A stretch of 64,000 nt of DNA from an uncultured Acidobacteriota bacterium (GTDB taxonomy: Bacteria; Acidobacteriota; UBA6911; CAINFC01): assembly GCA_903847975.1 (NCBI GenBank), contig CAINFC010000251.1, positions 39,801-103,800 on the forward strand. The letters are read 5' to 3'. Position 1 is the stretch's first letter, and each line of letters begins with the position of its first letter. The notes beneath the pieces were generated by a model. It made no database searches, had not been told where the DNA came from, and saw only the letters and a list, made by a program, of their open reading frames with translations. Both the position numbers and the translations under genes were made by a program. Positions 10,141-17,155 of the stretch are shown here, in pieces.

Positions 10141-10632
10141 TCAGGGATTCGGATTGGACTCGGGAAGCGGTTCCTGGCCTGGGCGGGACGGCTTGAGGCG
10201 CTGTCGGGGAACGGCACCCGGCAGACGACCGGCTTCTTCCCGTCGGGCGCGAATTCCCTGGAGCTTCTGCCACTGCTCCCGGGTAATCATCTTGCGGATG
10301 TCCACCAGCATGGCGACCATGGCGCGAGCCATCCGGGCCCGGGCGGATTCCAGACGGTCCGCCTGGGCCAGAACCTTCTCCTTGTCGGGCGAATCGCTGT
10401 CCATCAAGGTACCCAGATCCACCTGTTCCTTTTCCACCGCCGCTTTCAGGTCGATCATCGCCCTGGCGTTCAGGCGGTAGAGGTTTTCGATCTGATCGAT
10501 CTGATCGTTGCGCAGCCCCACCTCACGGATCACCGGTTCCAGCCGCCACCATTTTCCTGCCGGCAGGCTCTGGGAAGCCAGTGTTTCCGCTGCAAGAAGA
10601 AGAAAAAACAGTCCTACCATAAATCTCTTCAT
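10141..10632 (-). CDS. Spy/CpxP-like periplasmic protein
   Basis: A 163-residue exported helical protein. MKRFMVGLFFLLLAAETLASQS is a good signal peptide. The mature part contains LTxxQ-type motifs, GLRNDQIDQIENL and MITREQWQKLQ, separated by a long charged helix; this is the arrangement of Spy/CpxP and of periplasmic metal-resistance sensors. Such proteins are ATP-independent chaperones or sensors that respond to unfolded protein or metals. The C-terminus is rich in Arg and Pro. It is third in an operon after an ECF sigma factor and its zinc-type anti-sigma factor, which fits a product or modulator of the same stress regulon. Confidence 0.78.
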   Translation of the reverse strand: MKRFMVGLFFLLLAAETLASQSLPAGKWWRLEPVIREVGLRNDQIDQIENLYRLNARAMIDLKAAVEKEQVDLGTLMDSDSPDKEKVLAQADRLESARARMARAMVAMLVDIRKMITREQWQKLQGIRARREEAGRLPGAVPRQRLKPSRPGQEPLPESNPNP

Positions 10633-10682
10633 GTCCGACTCCTTCCCGGGCCCCAACTTGCCCGGCAGGCTTTTCTCTTTTG

Positions 10683-11174
10683 TCACGGCTGGTCCTCTTC
10701 GAAAAACAGCTCGCCGAGTTCCCCTCCCGGCGATTGCCCGAGGAGCCGGTCGATATCCGTCCAGAGCTGGTCTTCCGTAGAATCTTCGGCAAAATCGGCG
10801 ATGAAATTGGCGGCCAGCTCGACCTGATCCGGAAGCACCGGATTCCATTGGTTTCCATACCACCCGACCAGACAGGCCATTATCACAGTCCCGGCCAAAG
10901 CCAGAAAAGGCCTCCAGAGGAAAAGACCTCCGGAAGCGGCCGAATCCCGAATTTCCGACCGGATTTTTGTTTCGAATTTCTGCCAGAAAACTTCCGGCAG
11001 GCCATCGACGGTTTTCCCGGCACGTTGGCCCTGCTCCCGGAAAACAGCCTGCCAGCGGAGGCCTTCCTGCCGGCACAGGGGACAATCGTTCCAGTGCCGT
11101 AAGGCTTCGTCCCCGGCGCCCTCCCCGGAAAGACAGGACCAAAGTTCCGCCAAATCAAGATGTTTCGCTTTCAT
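10683..11174 (-). CDS. Zinc-type membrane anti-sigma factor
   Basis: A 163-residue protein with the ZAS motif H-x3-C-x2-C (HWNDCPLC at about residues 27-34) in the N-terminal cytoplasmic part, one membrane helix at about residues 86-105 (PFLALAGTVIMACLVGWYG) and a short acidic periplasmic tail. This layout is that of anti-sigma factors which hold an ECF sigma at the membrane. The start MKAKHLDLAELW is 34 nt downstream of the sigma gene. The tail, rich in Glu and Asp, may contact the Spy-like protein encoded next; that is inference. Confidence 0.82.
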   Translation of the reverse strand: MKAKHLDLAELWSCLSGEGAGDEALRHWNDCPLCRQEGLRWQAVFREQGQRAGKTVDGLPEVFWQKFETKIRSEIRDSAASGGLFLWRPFLALAGTVIMACLVGWYGNQWNPVLPDQVELAANFIADFAEDSTEDQLWTDIDRLLGQSPGGELGELFFEEDQP

Positions 11175-11208
11175 GTTGTTTCGGCCCGTGCCTTTTTTCC
11201 CTCTTAAG

Positions 11209-11862
11209 TCATCCGGCCCAACGCGAGGATTGCTCCGGGGCCAGGTCCGCCAGAAGGCCACGAAGCTGCATCCGGGCACGATGGGCCTGGACCTTTACCG
11301 TGCCCGGTTCCATCCCCAGGATCCGGCCAATCTCAACCACGGAAAGCCCCTCCAGGTAAAGGAGCACAAATACGCTCTTCTGACGGGGAGAAAGCTTTTC
11401 CAGCGCTTTCTGCAACCGGCTGCCAATCTCCTTCTGCCATACGGTTTCGTACTGCCGGGCTTCCACCCCCAGCCGGTCCAGCTCGCTTTTCTGCTCCTCC
11501 TCCCGGCCCGCCTTTTCGCGGCGGGCCAGCGGTGAAAAAAACAGCCGCCAGCGCCGCTGCTTCATGCAGTCCAGGCAGAGATGCGAGACGATACGGGAAA
11601 GCCAGGTGCCGACGGCCGCCTCCCCCCGAAACCCGAACCGGCTCTTATACGCCCGCAGAAAAGCCTCCTGAACCACCTGCTCCGCCTCCGATAAATTCCC
11701 CAGCATGTGCAGCGCAAGTCGGAGAAGTTTTCTCTGGAACAGGGGAACCAGCCGTCCGAACTCTTCCGCATCGTCGGAAAGCAGCCAGCCGCGCAACCGG
11801 GATTCCTCGATGGCGGAACCTGTTCCCTTCTCCGGGATAGTCTCTTCGCTCACATTCTTCAT
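11209..11862 (-). CDS. ECF RNA polymerase sigma factor (RpoE-like)
   Basis: A 217-residue extracytoplasmic-function sigma factor. Region 2 shows LHMLGNLSEAEQVVQEAFLRAYKS and FRGEAAVGTWLSRIVSHLCLD. Region 4 shows LSPRQKSVFVLLYLEGLSV and the helix-turn-helix EIGRILGMEPGTVKVQAHRAR. There is a long, charged linker (REKAGREEEQKSE). It heads an operon with a zinc anti-sigma factor, a Spy-like protein and a hydrolase. A GGAAC-N16-CGT element ahead of htrA in this window could be a target of this type of sigma factor. Confidence 0.93.
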   Translation of the reverse strand: MKNVSEETIPEKGTGSAIEESRLRGWLLSDDAEEFGRLVPLFQRKLLRLALHMLGNLSEAEQVVQEAFLRAYKSRFGFRGEAAVGTWLSRIVSHLCLDCMKQRRWRLFFSPLARREKAGREEEQKSELDRLGVEARQYETVWQKEIGSRLQKALEKLSPRQKSVFVLLYLEGLSVVEIGRILGMEPGTVKVQAHRARMQLRGLLADLAPEQSSRWAG

Positions 11863-11895
11863 AGACGAGGAAGCCCGGCTGCGGTTTACGGCAAT

Positions 11896-13305
11896 TTATT
11901 CGTGCCAGTACATATCCCAGTCGAGGTAATTGCTCAACGCTTCATGCACCATGTCGGCCACCGAGGAAAGGTTGGCGGCCACATGGTGCTCAAAGCCGTT
12001 CTCGCAGATGAAGCGCAGCAGATCCTGCATATCCGGAATCTCCACCACGCCGTAGCCCCCGAAGGTATCCACCGGGTCCTCCGTAAAGGTGCCCTCGCCG
12101 AGGTACCCGCAGATGTCCCCTTCCAGGTCGTTGGTGGACAGCCGCAGATAGGTCATCGGCCCCGGCCGGATCCGGCCCACGCAGGTGCCGTAGGAATTTT
12201 CCTTGCCGACCGCCCCGGCGATGATTTCCTGAAAGTCCATGCGCACATTCTGGAAGAAGGACTTGGGCAGGTTGCTGCAATGGAAGCAGACCGCCTTATC
12301 CGGATCGTCCCCGTAGTTGTTGTTCCAGTCCAGCAGCGCGCTGGGCGTTCCGGAAGCCAGCTGGAGGGCATACATGCCGATGGTGCCGCAGATATCCACC
12401 TCGCAGGCGCTCGGCAGCAGCGCATCGCTCATCATGCTCATCACCGAGCAGGGAACGATGCCGTAGTACTCCTCGATGGAGGTCCAGCACTGCACGGCGC
12501 TGATCTGCAGGTCCGCCTCCTTCATCCAGCTTTCGATGACCGTGGCCAGCCGGGCCATTTTGAGCAGCGCTTCCGCGCTCACCCCCTGGGTGGGAATGTA
12601 GTTCCGGATCGCCTGCAGCTTCTGGCGCACCGAATCATCGCTGTCTTTCAGCCGCTGGGCGCGGCCGAAAATTTCGGAAAGGTCGACGGTTTCGACGCTG
12701 ATCCCGTAGGCCTCCAGAAGCTTTTCGCTGTAGCGGACGGTATTAAAGGCCGTCGGCCGGGCGCCGATGGCCCCCACCCGCAGGTTGCGCAGACCTTTGA
12801 CCACCCGGCAGACTCCGCCGAACCATTCCAGATCCTTGGCAAACTCCGCGGAATCGAGTCGTTCGGTGTGCAGGGTCGTCAGGGAATAGGGAATTCCATA
12901 TTGGGCCAGATTGTTGCAGACCGACATCTTGCCGCAAAAGCTGTCGCGGCGGTCCTGAATGCTCATCCGCACGGACTGATCCGGCGTAGCCTGGATGAGC
13001 ACCGGCACATCCAGCTCGCTTAACCGCAGCGTTTCCGCCACAGCCCGCTCATCCCCGAAGTTGGGCAGGGTGACAATCACACCGTCCAGGTCCTTTTTTC
13101 GGGAGGCGAAAAGGGCCGCGCACTTCTTGGCCTCCTCCCGGGTTTCCACCGCCCCGTACTTGCTGTCTTCCGGGCCGAGAACCACCGCCTCGATTCCGGC
13201 CGTTTCCAGCACCCGGATGATCTCCTCCCGGCCCGTCTTGGCCAGGTGATCCGGGAAAAAGCCGCGGTTGCCGACGATAATCCCCATACTCATTTTCTTT
13301 TTCAT
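11896..13305 (-). CDS. L-fucose/L-arabinose isomerase family protein
   Basis: A 469-residue protein of the FucI/AraA-like family, the aldose-ketose isomerase fold whose active site binds Mn2+ through Glu, Asp and His. Typical family segments are an N-terminal Rossmann-like part with GIIVGNRGFFPDHL, then LDGVIVTLPNFGDERAVAE, CNNLAQYGIPYSL, the catalytic-domain stretch CWTSIEEYYGIVPCSVMSMM, and LDWNNNYGDDPDKAVCFHCSN. There is no signal peptide. The start used (ATG at 13303-13305) has AAGGAAAGG 9-13 nt upstream. The gene is monocistronic, next to the ECF operon and divergent from purine nucleoside phosphorylase. The sugar specificity cannot be told from the sequence. Confidence 0.8.
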   Translation of the reverse strand: MKKKMSMGIIVGNRGFFPDHLAKTGREEIIRVLETAGIEAVVLGPEDSKYGAVETREEAKKCAALFASRKKDLDGVIVTLPNFGDERAVAETLRLSELDVPVLIQATPDQSVRMSIQDRRDSFCGKMSVCNNLAQYGIPYSLTTLHTERLDSAEFAKDLEWFGGVCRVVKGLRNLRVGAIGARPTAFNTVRYSEKLLEAYGISVETVDLSEIFGRAQRLKDSDDSVRQKLQAIRNYIPTQGVSAEALLKMARLATVIESWMKEADLQISAVQCWTSIEEYYGIVPCSVMSMMSDALLPSACEVDICGTIGMYALQLASGTPSALLDWNNNYGDDPDKAVCFHCSNLPKSFFQNVRMDFQEIIAGAVGKENSYGTCVGRIRPGPMTYLRLSTNDLEGDICGYLGEGTFTEDPVDTFGGYGVVEIPDMQDLLRFICENGFEHHVAANLSSVADMVHEALSNYLDWDMYWHE

Positions 13306-13579
13306 TTCTGCATGCCTTTCCTTGAAACCGGAGGAGCCGGAACCCGCGAATTCCCTGGTGTCGTTTTCTTCCTTCGACGGATGCGCCGTGGGTATCCTGT
13401 ATCTTCCGCTTTTTTCATTGGTGTTGCCCCGTTCATTTAGGGTAACTTTTAGAACCGGTAAAATGCCGTACTGTGATGTAGGAAATAAGGTTAACAAATT
13501 CGCACCGGGCAGGCAAGGGAGAGAGGACCGGCTCATCCGGCCAAGGGTGCAGCCAAAGAAGGCAGGAGCCGTCGGAACT

Positions 13580-14425
13580 ATGGAAAGCGTCGTCACCGAA
13601 ATGCGCAAGATTGAGGAGGCCGCCGGATATCTGAAGAAACGGGGAATCCCCGAGACCGGATCGGGTGTCATCCTGGGCTCCGGCCTGGGAGACTTTATCT
13701 CCCGCCTGGACCCCGGCCGGCAGGAAGTTCCCTTCGGTGAAATCCCTCATTTTCCGGCCTCCTCGGTCATCGGGCACGCCGGAAAACTCGTCTGGGGCCG
13801 CCTGGCCGGCGCGCCTCTGGCGGTTCTGGCAGGCAGAGTTCATCTGTATGAAGGTCGCCGCATGGCCGAGGTGGCCTTCCCCACGCGGGTTCTGCATCGG
13901 CTGGGGGTCCGCCGGCTGATCGTCACCAATGCCGCCGGCGGAATCAATCGTTCTTTCCGTCCGGGAGACCTCATGCTGATCAGCGACCACATCAATCTGC
14001 TCGGCGGCAACCCTTTGACCGGACCCAACCTGGATGACTTCGGACCGCGGTTCCCGGACATGAGCGAGGCCTACAGCCGGAGGTTGCGACACCTGGCCCG
14101 GTCCGCGGCAGCGGCCATGGGCCTGCTGCTTCGCGAGGGAGTATACCTGGCCACGGCCGGCCCCAGCTATGAAACTCCGGCGGAAATTGAGATGTTTCGA
14201 AGGATGGGAGCCGACGCCGTCGGGATGTCCACCGTCCCGGAAGTCATTGCCGCCAACCATGCCGGGATGGAAGTCCTGGGTGTTTCCTGCATCACCAACA
14301 TGGCGGCCGGCGTTCTGCCCTGCAAGCTGGTGCATGAAGAAGTGCTGGCCACCACAGCCCGCGTGCAGCAGGATTTCTGCCGCCTGCTGGCCGATACCAT
14401 CGGTCTGCTCTGCCGAAAGGAATAA
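13580..14425 (+). CDS. punA: Purine nucleoside phosphorylase
   Basis: Splits purine nucleosides with phosphate to a free base and (deoxy)ribose-1-phosphate. The 281-residue protein is of the trimeric type. Motifs in order: GSGLGDF (phosphate loop), GHAGKLVWG, GRVHLYEGR, TNAAGGIN, GPSYETPAEI and GMSTVPEVIAA, all characteristic. The start MESVVTEMRKIEEA (ATG 13580) follows a GGAG; the frame is open further upstream but that part has no family similarity. Cytidine deaminase starts 4 nt after its stop, and an MTA/SAH-deaminase-like gene follows, so this is a nucleoside salvage operon. Phosphopentomutase 4.6 kb away would use its sugar product. Confidence 0.95.
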   Translation: MESVVTEMRKIEEAAGYLKKRGIPETGSGVILGSGLGDFISRLDPGRQEVPFGEIPHFPASSVIGHAGKLVWGRLAGAPLAVLAGRVHLYEGRRMAEVAFPTRVLHRLGVRRLIVTNAAGGINRSFRPGDLMLISDHINLLGGNPLTGPNLDDFGPRFPDMSEAYSRRLRHLARSAAAAMGLLLREGVYLATAGPSYETPAEIEMFRRMGADAVGMSTVPEVIAANHAGMEVLGVSCITNMAAGVLPCKLVHEEVLATTARVQQDFCRLLADTIGLLCRKE

Positions 14426-14429
14426 ACGG

Positions 14430-14891
14430 ATGCCCCCCGCCAAAGCCAACATTTTCTTACCCCGGAGAAAGAGCCGGAAAAAAGAAGCGGCCCCCAGCCC
14501 CCTTGCCGAGCTGATCGATCGGGCCTGGGAAGTGCGCAACCACGCAGTGGCCGACTACAGCGGCTTCCGGGTCGGCGCCGCCCTGCGCGCCGCGAGCGGC
14601 ACGGTATTCACCGGCTGCAATGTGGAGAATGCCACCTACGGCCTGACGGTATGCGCCGAGAGGGTGGCGGTGCTCAAAGCCCTGTCGGAGGGGATCCGCA
14701 GCTTCCAGGAAATCGCCATCGTCACTTCGGCCGCCAGGCTGACTCCGCCCTGCGGGGCCTGCCGACAGATTCTCTGGGAATTCTGCGGGAACATCACTTT
14801 GCACCTGGCCAACCAGGAGGGCCAGTACCGCCGCCTGAAGCTGGCCTCTCTTTTCCCCAGCCCTTTTGACCACTCCCATTTCAAAAAATAA
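14430..14891 (+). CDS. cdd: Cytidine deaminase
   Basis: Zinc hydrolase converting cytidine/deoxycytidine to uridine/deoxyuridine. The 153-residue protein has the active-site motif C75-A-E77 (CAERVAVLKAL) and the zinc-binding pair C108 and C111 in PPCGACRQILWEF. FTGCNVENATYGLT, which binds the nucleoside, is also present. The first 25 residues are unusually basic (PRRKSRKK) compared with typical ~130-residue enzymes; a start further in is possible, but no better Met is available. The gene begins 4 nt after the purine nucleoside phosphorylase stop, implying coupled expression. Confidence 0.94.
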   Translation: MPPAKANIFLPRRKSRKKEAAPSPLAELIDRAWEVRNHAVADYSGFRVGAALRAASGTVFTGCNVENATYGLTVCAERVAVLKALSEGIRSFQEIAIVTSAARLTPPCGACRQILWEFCGNITLHLANQEGQYRRLKLASLFPSPFDHSHFKK

Positions 14892-14922
14892 CCGCCGTGG
14901 ATTTTCCAGCGAGAGTGCGCTT

Positions 14923-16347
14923 ATGTTCTTATCGAGATTGAGACTTTTCTTCCGGCACCGGCGGATCGGCCCGGCGATCGGGCTTCTGGCCGCTATGACC
15001 TTCTGCTCCGGCGCGCCCCCGGAAAGCGTCGACCTCCTGATTACCGGAGGTCTGGTGGTTACCATGGACCCCCAGGGACACATTTACGAAAACGGAGCGG
15101 TGGCCATCGGCGGAGACCGGATCCTGGCGGTCGGGCCGGCGGCGGACCTGAAAAGCCGCTTCCGCCCCAGGACCTCGCTCCGCGCCGACGGCCAGGTGAT
15201 CCTGCCGGGGCTGGTGAACACCCACAATCATGTCCCCATGACTTTGCTGCGGGGCATCTCCGACGACCTCCCGCTGATGGACTGGCTGACGCGCTATATC
15301 TTTCCGGCCGAAGCCGCCTTTGTGGATGCCGAGTTCGTCCGCTGGGGAACCCGTCTGGCCTGCGCCGAGATGATCCGCAGCGGAACGACCACCTTCGCCG
15401 ACATGTACTACTTTGAGGATGTGGTCGCCGAAGCCGCCCGCAGTGCCGGAATGCGCGCCATTGCCGGCCAGACCATCCTCGATTTTCCGGCTCCCGACCA
15501 CAAGACCACCGCCGCGGCCCTGGCCTGGACCGAGGGCTTCCTGCAGCGCTGGGGAAAGGACCCGCTGATCCGCCCGGCGGTAGCTCCGCATGCGCCATTC
15601 ACCGTTTCCCCCGAAAACCTGAAAGCCTGCAGCGCCCTGTCCGCGAAATACCAGGCGCCGCTGGAAATTCACGTCAGCGAAACCCGGGCGGAACAGGCCC
15701 AGATCCTGGAAAAATACAAGACCACCCCCACCCGGCACCTTCATGCCCTGGGCGTGCTCTCCGAGCGGGTGATAGCCGCCCACTGCGTCTGGGCGGACGA
15801 GGAAGATACGCGTCTGCTCCACCAGTATGGCGTGGGCATCGCCCACAACCCGGAGAGCAACATGAAGCTGGCCTCCGGCGTGGCTCCCATCGCCCGCATG
15901 CTGCGCATGGGCATGGCGGTCGGAGTGGGAACCGACGGTCCGGCCAGCAACAACGATCTGAATCTCTGGGAGGCCATGGATCTTACCGGAAAGCTGCAGA
16001 AGCTCCACAGCAACGACACCACGGTGCTTCCGGCCGAGCAGGTGGTGCGCATGGCAACGATCCTGGGGGCCCGGGCCTTGCACATGGACGCCATGATCGG
16101 CTCGCTGGAAGCAGGAAAGAAAGCGGACCTGATCTGCCTGGAAATGCGGCGCCCGCACCTCATGCCGCTCTACAACATCTACTCGCACCTGGTGAATGCT
16201 TACAAGGGGAGCGATGTTTCCCGGACCATCATCGCCGGCCGGGTGCTTTTCGAGAAGGGGCGGCTGCTGACTCTGGACGAGCCACAGGTCCTGGCGAAAG
16301 CTTACGAATACCAGCAGAAAATAGCGGCCCGCTTCACCAGGCGCTGA
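14923..16347 (+). CDS. Amidohydrolase, 5-methylthioadenosine/S-adenosylhomocysteine deaminase type, with N-terminal signal-like segment
   Basis: A 474-residue metal-dependent deaminase of the MtaD/ATZ-TRZ branch. Metal ligands are visible in NTHNHVPM (HxH), HVSETRAE, the histidine of AAHCVW and the aspartate of GTDGPASNNDLNLWEAMD. Other typical parts are VDLLITGGLVVTMDPQG at the start and GSLEAGKKADLICLEMRRPH near the end. Before this core there is an Arg-rich, then hydrophobic stretch (RIGPAIGLLAAMTFC) that looks like a signal or lipoprotein-type leader, unusual for an enzyme expected in the cytosol. It follows cdd closely (31 nt after its stop), supporting a role in purine nucleoside turnover. 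Confidence 0.85.
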   Translation: MFLSRLRLFFRHRRIGPAIGLLAAMTFCSGAPPESVDLLITGGLVVTMDPQGHIYENGAVAIGGDRILAVGPAADLKSRFRPRTSLRADGQVILPGLVNTHNHVPMTLLRGISDDLPLMDWLTRYIFPAEAAFVDAEFVRWGTRLACAEMIRSGTTTFADMYYFEDVVAEAARSAGMRAIAGQTILDFPAPDHKTTAAALAWTEGFLQRWGKDPLIRPAVAPHAPFTVSPENLKACSALSAKYQAPLEIHVSETRAEQAQILEKYKTTPTRHLHALGVLSERVIAAHCVWADEEDTRLLHQYGVGIAHNPESNMKLASGVAPIARMLRMGMAVGVGTDGPASNNDLNLWEAMDLTGKLQKLHSNDTTVLPAEQVVRMATILGARALHMDAMIGSLEAGKKADLICLEMRRPHLMPLYNIYSHLVNAYKGSDVSRTIIAGRVLFEKGRLLTLDEPQVLAKAYEYQQKIAARFTRR

Positions 16348-16383
16348 GGTTTTTCCCGCGAGGCTTTCCCACACGGAAGGATC

Positions 16384-16442
16384 CTTCCCGCGCTTCCCCG
16401 CTTCCTGTGAGGCTGTTTCTTCCGCACAGGAAGATCGGGAAG
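16384..16442. repeat. Interspersed hairpin element, copy 2 (CTTCCTGT family)
   Basis: The 5' arm at 16384-16409 (ending CGCTTCCTGTG) and the 3' arm CACAGGAAGATCGGGAAG at 16425-16442 form a hairpin with a 9-bp perfect core, CTTCCTGTG/CACAGGAAG. The order of blocks (CTTCCCG, CTTCCTGT, loop, ACAGGAAGA, CGGGAAG) matches the element at 8479-8543. It lies between convergent genes and could act as a terminator for the amidohydrolase gene. Confidence 0.5.
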
Positions 16443-16459
16443 AACCGCGGAGAAGATCC

Positions 16460-17032
16460 TTACTTTTCGGTACGCAGTTCGTTGTTCACCTGGAAGACGC
16501 CGAATACCCCATTGGCCATGATGCCCGCCAGGTTCTTGTCCGCCTGGTTGGCGACGATTCCCGCCAGGGTCACGTGGCCGTTTTTGACGATCACGTGTAT
16601 GGTGGGCACCGCCCTCATGCCGTATCGATCCAGTCCGGGCCGGCCGTAGATGGCACGGTAGGTGGCCATGCGGATGCGGTCATCCATCGGGGAAAGAGGC
16701 AGAACCTCAATCCGGTTGATGACCCGGCTGACGCCGGGAATGCGCTCCACCACTCTTTGCGCATCGCTGCGCAGGACCGGCCGGACCACCTGCCCCGAGA
16801 GGATCACCGTGCCGTCCTCCGCGGTCCGAAACTCCAGGTTGTCAAAAACACCATAATAGGAAAGCATGACCAGCTCGTGTCTTACCTTCTCCTCCAGGGG
16901 CTTTAAGGTCGACGGCGACCGCAGGGTCACGTTGTTCGCCAGTACCGACCCGACCCATGCCAGGCATATCAGAATTGCCAGGGCCCTCCGGGCCGTTGCT
17001 GCTGGCTGCTGCTGTTTCATTTTCGCGTTCAT
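16460..17032 (-). CDS. Periplasmic protein with two BON domains
   Basis: A 190-residue exported protein. The N-terminus (MKQQQPAATARRALAILICLAWVGSVLA) is a signal peptide. Two BON modules follow: the first around GTVILSGQVVRPVLRSDAQ ending RVINRIEVLP, the second around HVIVKNGHVTLAGIVANQAD ending FQVNNEL. BON domains bind phospholipid surfaces and occur in osmotic-shock protein OsmY and in secretins. Between them lies a linker with AIYGRPGLDRYG, the region typical of single-gene BON proteins in diderms. Several ATGs are clustered at the start; the one at 17030-17032 is 7 nt after AGGAG and is preferred. It is convergent with the amidohydrolase gene and stands alone. Confidence 0.85.
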   Translation of the reverse strand: MNAKMKQQQPAATARRALAILICLAWVGSVLANNVTLRSPSTLKPLEEKVRHELVMLSYYGVFDNLEFRTAEDGTVILSGQVVRPVLRSDAQRVVERIPGVSRVINRIEVLPLSPMDDRIRMATYRAIYGRPGLDRYGMRAVPTIHVIVKNGHVTLAGIVANQADKNLAGIMANGVFGVFQVNNELRTEK

Positions 17033-17155
17033 GTTCATTCTCCTTTTCTTTTTTCCTATCCGCTTCTGTAATTGTTAGATATTCGAAAAAAGGAGAATGG
17101 TCATCCGCATTCCGAATTTTCCCGGCGGGAAGTCCGCGCAGGACCGCGGCAGCGC

